From Jiangella sp. DSM 45060 (GTDB taxonomy: Bacteria > Actinomycetota > Actinomycetes > Jiangellales > Jiangellaceae): a stretch of 64,000 bases of DNA. The translations under genes were made by a program, and so were the position numbers. The stretch spans positions 3,596,001-3,660,000 of the forward strand of contig NZ_LT629771.1 of NCBI RefSeq assembly GCF_900105175.1, in the 5' to 3' direction. Below the pieces are notes generated by a model. The model was not told the DNA's origin, ran no database searches, and saw only the letters and a list, made by a program, of their open reading frames with translations. The stretch's first letter is position 1. Each line of letters opens with the position of its first letter. Below, piece by piece: positions 59,188-64,000 of this stretch.

Positions 59188-59625
59188 GCGCCTCTCGGTC
59201 TGCGGATCGGGCTCCGGCGGCCGCTGTGCCGCTGCCGACGCACTTGCGGCGCGCTTCCTCGGTGTCGGCGGTGGTTCGCGGGCCATGAAGTTGGCCGTCT
59301 CGACCTCGATCTCGAACGTGCTCTGTCCAGGTCCGGCGCCCGACCGCCAGAACCGGCGGCGAAGCGCCCCCGTGATCTCGACCGTGTCGCCCTCACCGAG
59401 GAGACGCAGGTTGCGCCGCTGCGTCGGCCCCCACGCGGTGCAGGTGACGGTGTCCACGCGGCGCGGTGCGGGCGGGCCCGCCGGTGGACGTGGCCGCTGG
59501 ACCACCAAACGAGTCGTCACGATCTCGTCGCCGCTGGGCAGCATGACAGCCTCGGGTTCGACGGACAGCCGGCCGATCAGCCGGACCTCGTTGGTGTGCT
59601 CGACGGGGCTCGTACTCGTGCTCAT
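59152..59625 (-). CDS. SSB-like OB-fold protein
   Basis: The 157-residue protein has the single-stranded DNA-binding pattern: NEVRLIGRLSVEPEAVMLPS, EIVTTRLVVQRPRPPAG, DTVTCTAWGPTQRRNLRLLG and EGDTVEITGALRRRFWRSGA. The usual acidic SSB tail is missing; the C-terminus is basic then Glu/Arg-rich. It is a paralogue rather than the main chromosomal ssb. Start ATG 59625 has GAAGGAG upstream. The extended frame to 59793 is rejected because it lacks a ribosome-binding site. Its 3' end overlaps the convergent DUF1015 gene. Confidence 0.85.
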   Translation of the reverse strand: MSTSTSPVEHTNEVRLIGRLSVEPEAVMLPSGDEIVTTRLVVQRPRPPAGPPAPRRVDTVTCTAWGPTQRRNLRLLGEGDTVEITGALRRRFWRSGAGPGQSTFEIEVETANFMAREPPPTPRKRAASASAAAQRPPEPDPQTERRLVLVGGEVAHQ

Positions 59626-59840
59626 CGTGCGGCTCCTTCGGGTGAATGGGAAGTGGATCTGGTCCCATCGTGGGCGGGGATGAAGGAGCTCGCAGCTGCG
59701 GAATCGCGAATTGTGGATGAGCGGGCAAAGTGATCGAGGCTGTGGACAAGGGACGGCTCGGGGGGACTTCGCGCGCCGAATCACCTGCGGCAACGGGCCG
59801 GCGGTCGTTGCGGGGCCGCGACGGCGACGGTGGCCGGGCT
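59626..59840. other. SSB-like gene upstream region with two DnaA-box-like sites
   Basis: TGTGGATGA (59712-59720) and TGTGGACAA (59741-59749) lie 20 bases apart in this intergenic region. The second is the reverse complement of TTGTCCACA, the common actinobacterial DnaA box; the first differs by one base from TTATCCACA read in reverse. Two copies may bind DnaA and link the SSB-like gene to replication, but two nine-base matches could be chance. No gene is seen here. Confidence 0.4.
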
Positions 59841-59848
59841 CGGACCGG
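59841..59848. repeat. 8-bp target-site duplication, left copy
   Basis: CGGACCGG directly before the left inverted repeat of the insertion sequence is repeated exactly at 61270-61277 after the right one, as left by transposase cutting. This fixes the ends of the element. Confidence 0.85.
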
Positions 59849-59876
59849 GGTGACGTCCCTTGGCGTGGTGGAGTTC
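59849..59876 (+). repeat. IS256-family left inverted repeat
   Basis: 28 bases from GGTGACGTCCC to GGTGGAGTTC match the reverse complement of 61242-61269 at 23 positions. The mismatches lie in the middle, as is common in this family. Confidence 0.85.
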
Positions 59877-59980
59877 CCGGCCCGCTTGAGCGTCGTCGTG
59901 TCGACGGTGGCGTAGGGCGGCCATCGTGCGACGGTCAGTGAGACCTGACTAGGGATCTCACGAGAGGACACGAACGCACG

Positions 59981-61210
59981 ATGGCCTTGGACCATGCTGC
60001 CCTACTTGAGGTGCTCGAGGCGATGCGGGCCGCTGACGTGGACGATCGGGTTCGCACCGCGGCGCAGGCGATGTATCAGGCGTTGATCGAGGCCGAGGCG
60101 ACGGCGGTGATCGGCGCCGGTCCGTGGGAACGCAGCGCGGATCGGACCGCGCACCGCAACGGCTCGCGACCGCGGACCCTGTCGACCACGGCCGGGGATC
60201 TGGAGTTGCGCATTCCCAAGTTGCGCACCGGGTCGTTCTTCCCCTCCCTGTTGGAGCGGCGCCGCCGAGTCGACCAGGCGTTGTTCGCCGTGATCATGGA
60301 GGCCTACCTGCACGGGGTGTCGACCCGCAAGGTCGACGACCTGGTCAAGGCGCTGGGCGCGGACAGCGGGATCTCCAAGTCGGAGGTGTCGCGGATCTGC
60401 GCCGACCTCGACGCCGAGGTCTCCAGCTTCCGGGACCGGTCGCTGGCCGATCAGGCCTATCCGTACGTGTTCCTCGACGCCACCTACTGCAAGGCTCGGG
60501 TGAACCGCCGCGTGGTGTCCCAGGCGGTGGTCATCGCCACCGGCGTCACCGCCGACGGGCGCCGCGAGGTGCTCGGATTCGACGTCGGTGACAGCGAGGA
60601 CGGCGCGTTCTGGACCGCGTTCCTGCGCTCGTTGAAGGCCCGCGGGCTGGGCGGTGTCCAGCTGGTCATCTCCGACGCCCACACCGGCCTCAAGCACGCC
60701 ATCGCCTCGGTCCTGCTCGGGGCGGCCTGGCAGCGCTGCCGGGTGCACTTCCTACGCAACGTGCTCGCCCAGGTCCCCAAGGGCAACGCCGAGATGGTGG
60801 CCGCAGCGATCCGCACGATCTTCGCCCAGCCCGACGCCGAGCACGTGCACGAGCAGTTCGACGTCATCGCCACCATGCTCGGCCGGCAACTACCCAAGGT
60901 CGAACAGATGCTGCGCGACGCCAGTAACGATCTCCTCGCGTTCACCGCGTTCCCGATCAGTCACTGGAAGAAGATCTGGTCCACCAACCCGCTGGAACGG
61001 CTGAACAAGGAGGTCAAACGCCGCACCGACGTCGTCGGAGTGTTCCCCAACCCCGCCGCCCTGCTCCGCCTGGCCGGCGCTGTCCTGGTGGAGGCCCACG
61101 ATGAATGGCAGGTCGCCGCCGAACGCCGCTACCTCTCCGAAGCCTCCATGGCGCTACTCACCACACCCACCACCAAGGAGGTGGCCAAACCCGAACTCAT
61201 GACGGCATGA
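59981..61210 (+). CDS. IS256-family (mutator type) transposase
   Basis: The 409-residue transposase has the DDE pattern: Asp in YPYVFLDATYCKARVNRR, Asp in GGVQLVISDAHTGLKHAIAS, and Glu in WSTNPLERLNKEVKRRTDVV. The segments GRREVLGFDVGDSEDGAFWT and WQRCRVHFLRNVLAQVPKGN are specific to the family. It begins with ATG and has full length. The gene lies within its inverted repeats, with 104 bases from the left repeat to the start and 31 from the stop to the right repeat. Nothing suggests inactivation. It cuts and moves the element. Confidence 0.96.
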   Translation: MALDHAALLEVLEAMRAADVDDRVRTAAQAMYQALIEAEATAVIGAGPWERSADRTAHRNGSRPRTLSTTAGDLELRIPKLRTGSFFPSLLERRRRVDQALFAVIMEAYLHGVSTRKVDDLVKALGADSGISKSEVSRICADLDAEVSSFRDRSLADQAYPYVFLDATYCKARVNRRVVSQAVVIATGVTADGRREVLGFDVGDSEDGAFWTAFLRSLKARGLGGVQLVISDAHTGLKHAIASVLLGAAWQRCRVHFLRNVLAQVPKGNAEMVAAAIRTIFAQPDAEHVHEQFDVIATMLGRQLPKVEQMLRDASNDLLAFTAFPISHWKKIWSTNPLERLNKEVKRRTDVVGVFPNPAALLRLAGAVLVEAHDEWQVAAERRYLSEASMALLTTPTTKEVAKPELMTA

Positions 61211-61241
61211 TCTAACCCACTGACCCCGCACAGTGGTCGAA

Positions 61242-61269
61242 GAACTCCACCTCTCAGCGGGACGTCACC
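61242..61269 (-). repeat. IS256-family right inverted repeat
   Basis: Read on the minus strand, 28 bases begin GGTGACGTCCC and end GGTGGAGTTC like the left end. The element's last base is at 61269, followed directly by the 8-bp target duplication. Confidence 0.85.
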
Positions 61270-61277
61270 CGGACCGG
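61270..61277. repeat. 8-bp target-site duplication, right copy
   Basis: CGGACCGG repeats exactly the bases at 59841-59848. Together they prove the insertion boundaries. Confidence 0.85.
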
Positions 61278-62020
61278 GGTGGACCGCCGTCACGACCGAC
61301 GCGGACCGCTCGCCGGGACGGCGCGCTCAGCTGCTGGCCGATCAGCCGTCGCTCGGTATCGACGGTGCCGCTCAGCCCATGCGACCGTCGGCCGCCGGAC
61401 CGCGGCACCGTCCACCCCGAACGGCACGCTAGCCCGCTGGCCGATCAGCCGTCGCCCGGTATCGGCGGTGCCGCTCAGCCCATGCGACCGTCGGCCGCCG
61501 GACCGCGGCACCGTCCACCCCGAACGGCACGCTAGCCCGCTGGCCCAGCAGCCGTCGCCCGGTATCGGCGGTGCCGTTCAGCCCATGCGATCGTCGGCCG
61601 CGTCTACTCCGAGCGCGCACAGCTCGGCCAGATGAGGGCGGAGCGGATCGCTCGGTCGTCAACGTGGCGGCGCGACTCCGGGATGCGACCGTTGGCTCGC
61701 CCGTCCGCGCGACCGTCCACTCAACGCACACCGCTCGGCCACGATCACAGCAGGACGGACACCGGGTTGTCATCGTGACGCCGCCGCCGTTCCCCGGCAT
61801 GCGGCCATCGATCGCCGGTCCGCGCGAACGTCCACTCACCCACACCGCTCGGCCACGATGACGGCAGGCGGGGCCATCCGGTCGTCATCGTGACGCCGCC
61901 GTTCCCCGGCATGCGACCGTCGATTGCCGTCCGCGCAGCCGCCGTCCACCCGAGCGCAGACCGCTACACCACGACCACGGCAAGGCGGACCGCACGGTCG
62001 TCGTCGCGCGACGGGCACGG
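61278..62020. repeat. Degenerate tandem array, unit about 98-116 bp
   Basis: The landmark CATGCGACCGTCG or a close variant occurs at 61378, 61481, 61584, about 61682, 61798 and 61910. The first three are exactly 103 bp apart and the copies from 61334 to 61583 nearly identical. The later ones drift to 98-116 bp. The 103-bp period is not a multiple of three, so long open frames here are not credible genes. Each unit can form a hairpin (CGGTGCCGC with GCGGCACCG). The array occupies the gene-free stretch between the insertion sequence and the TPR gene (61,278-62,173). Confidence 0.85.
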
Positions 62021-62173
62021 GTGATCGATCATCGCTCTGTTCCAGGGCAACGCGATCGGATGGCCGGTCGCACGTGATCAGCTTGTCCACCCATCCACCG
62101 GCGCGGCGGCAGCGTGCGCCGCTATCCCAGGTCGAGTTCGGCCGCCCGCTTGGCGTTGCGGCGGCGCGGGCCG

Positions 62174-63979
62174 TCAGTCCTCGCCCAGTTCGGCCGCCCG
62201 CTCGGCGGCGTCGGTCTCCTCGTCGACGTCGGCTTCGGCGGCGCGGAGGAACCAGCGGCGGGCCTCCTTGTCGCGTCCGGCGGCCAGCAGCGCGTCGGCG
62301 TAGGCGTAACGGAGGCGGGCGACCCACTCGGCGCGAGCGTTCGAACGCAGCTCGGGGACCTGCAACGACACGGCGGCGGCCTCGTGGTCACCGAGATCGC
62401 GGCGGGCGCCGGCGGCGACGATGAGCATCTCGACGCGGCCGGCGGTGTTCAGACCGGTGACGGCGGGGTCGTGCGAGAGGTCGAGGGCACGCTGCGGACG
62501 GCCAAGGCCGCGTTCGGCGTCGGCCATCATCGGCAGGTACTCGGCCGATCCCGTCATCCGGCGGGCGGCCCGCAGTTCGGCAAGCGCGTCGGCGTACTTG
62601 CCGGCCAGATACGCGGCGACGCCGGCGGCCTCGCGGACCACGCCGATGCGGCCGGCCTTCCGCCGCGCGGCCATCGCGTGCTCGTACGCCTGCTCGGGGT
62701 CGTCCTCGAGCAGGCGCTGCGCCATCACCAGGTGCCGGGCGACGGCGGCGGACATCTGCCCGGACAGCGCGCTCAGTTCGGACCTGATCTCCTCATCCAG
62801 CTCGCGGCCGGTCACGTCCTCGTCGACGATCGGGTCCGGAACGCGGGGCGCGCTGCTCGGTCCCGGCGCCGTGCGGAATCCGTCGCCGCCGTCGGCCGGG
62901 CCGCGAGAGGCGCTTCCGCGCGGACCACGGTCGCCGCCGCCACGACGCTCGCCGCCCGGGCGATCGCTGCCACGGCCGCCACCACCCGAACGGCCACTCG
63001 ACGGGCCTCCGCCCCAACGGCCGCCACCCGAGTCGGAACCGCGGCCGCCGCCGTACGAGCGCTCGCCGCCGCGGGAGTCGTCACCGGAGCGGGGACGGTA
63101 GGGACGGTCTCCGGAGGAGCGGCCGCTGCCACGGGAGTCGTCGCCAGAGCGCTGGCCGTATGGGCGGCCACCGCCAGGACCGCCTCGGCGTTCGCCGCCG
63201 CCACCCGAGCCACGGTCGTCGCGGCGCGGGGAGTAGGAGCGGCCGCCACCGGACGGGCGGCCGGAGCCGCGGGAGTCGTCGGGGCGGTTGTAGGAGCGGC
63301 CGCCGCCGGAGGACCGGTTGCCGCCGCGGGGGTCGTCGCCACGGGGGCCGGACGGGCGGCCGGAGCCGCGGGAGTCGTCGGGGCGGTTGTAGGAGCGGCC
63401 GCCGCCGGAGGACCGGTTGCCGCCGCGGGGGTCGTCGCCACGGGGGCCGGACGGGCGGCCGGAGCCGCGGGAGTCGTCGGGGCGGTCGTAGGAGCGGCCG
63501 CCGCCGGAGGACCGGTTGCCGCCGCGGGGGTCGTCGCCACGGCGGTCAGAGGGGCGGCCGGAGCCGCGGGAGTCGTCGGGGCGGTTGTAGGAACGGCCGC
63601 CGCCACGAGAGTCGTCGTCGCGAGAGGGGTAGGAACGGCCACCGGACGGGCGGCCGGAGCCGCGGGAGTCGTCGGGGCGGTTGTAGGAACGGCCGCCGCC
63701 GGATGACCGGTTGCCGCCGCGCGGGTCGTCACCACGGCGGTCAGAGGGGCGACCGGAGCCGCGGGGGTTGTCGTTGGGACGCGAGCCGGAGGAACGGTTG
63801 CCGCCGCGGGAGTCGTCGCCGGAGCGGCGGCCGGAGCCGCGGGAATCGGGCTTGCCCGGGCCGCCGGAGCCACGCCGAGGGGCGCCTCCGCCGGATCGGT
63901 CGTCTCGGCCACCGCCGCTTCGCCCAGCTCGGCCGTCGTCGGACGGATCCGGCGTGCCTTGGCGGTCGGGACCAGACAT
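62174..63979 (-). CDS. TPR protein with Arg/Gly/Ser/Asp-rich repeat N-terminus
   Basis: A 601-residue protein. Residues 1-370 are a disordered region of repeated RG, SG, DD and NR motifs (DDSRGSGRPSGPRGDDPRG, GNRSSGGGRSYNRPDD), the longest unit being 33 residues. Residues about 380-600 are alpha-helical TPR-like pairs (HLVMAQRLLEDDPEQAYEHA, EAAGVAAYLAGKYADALAEL, RLRYAYADALLAAGRDKEAR, RWFLRAAEADVDEETDAAER). It corresponds to the mycobacterial TPR gene next to the HAD phosphatase. The Arg/Gly repeats may bind RNA or form condensates. The ATG start at 63979 is the only candidate. Confidence 0.88.
   Translation of the reverse strand: MSGPDRQGTPDPSDDGRAGRSGGGRDDRSGGGAPRRGSGGPGKPDSRGSGRRSGDDSRGGNRSSGSRPNDNPRGSGRPSDRRGDDPRGGNRSSGGGRSYNRPDDSRGSGRPSGGRSYPSRDDDSRGGGRSYNRPDDSRGSGRPSDRRGDDPRGGNRSSGGGRSYDRPDDSRGSGRPSGPRGDDPRGGNRSSGGGRSYNRPDDSRGSGRPSGPRGDDPRGGNRSSGGGRSYNRPDDSRGSGRPSGGGRSYSPRRDDRGSGGGGERRGGPGGGRPYGQRSGDDSRGSGRSSGDRPYRPRSGDDSRGGERSYGGGRGSDSGGGRWGGGPSSGRSGGGGRGSDRPGGERRGGGDRGPRGSASRGPADGGDGFRTAPGPSSAPRVPDPIVDEDVTGRELDEEIRSELSALSGQMSAAVARHLVMAQRLLEDDPEQAYEHAMAARRKAGRIGVVREAAGVAAYLAGKYADALAELRAARRMTGSAEYLPMMADAERGLGRPQRALDLSHDPAVTGLNTAGRVEMLIVAAGARRDLGDHEAAAVSLQVPELRSNARAEWVARLRYAYADALLAAGRDKEARRWFLRAAEADVDEETDAAERAAELGED
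63230..63720. repeat. 99-bp coding repeats in the TPR gene
   Basis: The landmark GACCGGTTGCC recurs at 63312, 63411 and 63510 (99-bp spacing) and again at 63705 (195 bp later, two degenerate units). Each 99-bp unit encodes 33 residues on the minus strand. The units at 63312-63510 are nearly identical, so recent expansion is likely. Confidence 0.85.
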
Positions 63980-64000
63980 CGATGATTCCTCTCGTTCCGC

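Larger units (their letters stand above)
59849..61269 (+). mobile_element. Intact IS256-family insertion sequence, 1,421 bp
   Basis: The element is bounded by 28-base imperfect inverted repeats (59849-59876 and 61242-61269, 23 of 28 matching, both starting GGTGACGTCCC and ending GGTGGAGTTC). It is flanked by a perfect 8-bp direct repeat CGGACCGG. It carries a single complete transposase gene on the plus strand. The exact target duplication and undamaged gene indicate a recent insertion. Without the element the flanks join as CGGACCGGGGTGGACC, beside the tandem array. Confidence 0.92.

Noticed and set aside
61330-61600. Possible CRISPR array
   Set aside because: The repeats are contiguous 103-bp units without unique spacers of constant length, and there are no cas genes in the window.
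61279-61845. Open frames on both strands across the tandem array (up to 138 codons)
   Set aside because: The 103-bp period is not a multiple of three, so copies are read in different frames, and no motif is present.

Overview
The window is a stretch of chromosome from a very high-GC actinobacterium. The coding regions have a strong GC bias at the third codon position, and starts are often GTG, sometimes TTG. The family content is typical of Actinobacteria: SteA, MctB, SigE-family ECF sigma factors, DUF6328, and an FMN riboswitch ahead of ribD. The right part keeps the order seen around the mycobacterial pyrG-mctB-steA-recN-nadK-tlyA-HAD-TPR block. The genus cannot be fixed from the sequence alone.

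Layout. 1-4,300: a partial membrane protein, a DUF6328 protein, a Nudix/NYN-like fusion, the NHEJ protein Ku, a tiny Cys-pair protein and a PhzF-like protein. 4,300-16,000: a leftward run of ABC protein, NfeD, SPFH/band-7, TSUP permease and SpoU methyltransferase, followed by a four-gene ABC export-type module (two FtsX-like permeases, two ATPases). 16,000-21,600: a conserved hypothetical, SerB, SixA, a PLP amino-acid racemase/aldolase-like protein, a uridine-kinase-like protein and a MOSC protein. A 161-bp candidate miniature inverted-repeat element lies between the racemase-like and kinase genes. 21,600-25,300: two tandem, clearly duplicated sigma/membrane-partner pairs, each behind the same ECF-type promoter.

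25,300-30,800: riboflavin operon ribD-ribE-ribBA-ribH under an FMN riboswitch, followed by hisE-hisG. 30,900-37,600: a Uma2 nuclease-like protein, a BcrA-type ABC pair, a membrane protein, an OmpR-type two-component system and Rpe. 37,600-41,650: a divergent MFS exporter/TetR pair around a perfect operator palindrome, then pyrG. 41,900-47,600: glycosyltransferase, MurJ, a MraY/WecA-like protein, MctB and SteA. 47,900-52,300: small membrane proteins, a potassium-channel-like protein, an RDD protein, a repeat protein and a Vps62/membrane fusion. 52,400-59,600: recN, nadK, tlyA, a low-complexity protein, a HAD phosphatase, a DUF1015 protein and an SSB-like protein. 59,841-61,277: an intact IS256-family insertion sequence with inverted repeats and a perfect 8-bp target duplication. 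It sits at the edge of a degenerate roughly 100-bp tandem array (61,278-62,020). The window ends with a TPR protein carrying a long Arg/Gly/Ser/Asp repeat tail.

No complete new defence or biosynthetic system is evident. The most unusual material is non-coding or repetitive: a triple palindrome array at 2,054-2,232, the 161-bp element at 19,979-20,139, a 20-bp AT-rich palindrome over the murJ stop, the tandem array beside the IS, and minisatellite-like repeats expanded inside several housekeeping proteins (RibD, RibE, SPFH, the TlyA neighbour, TPR).
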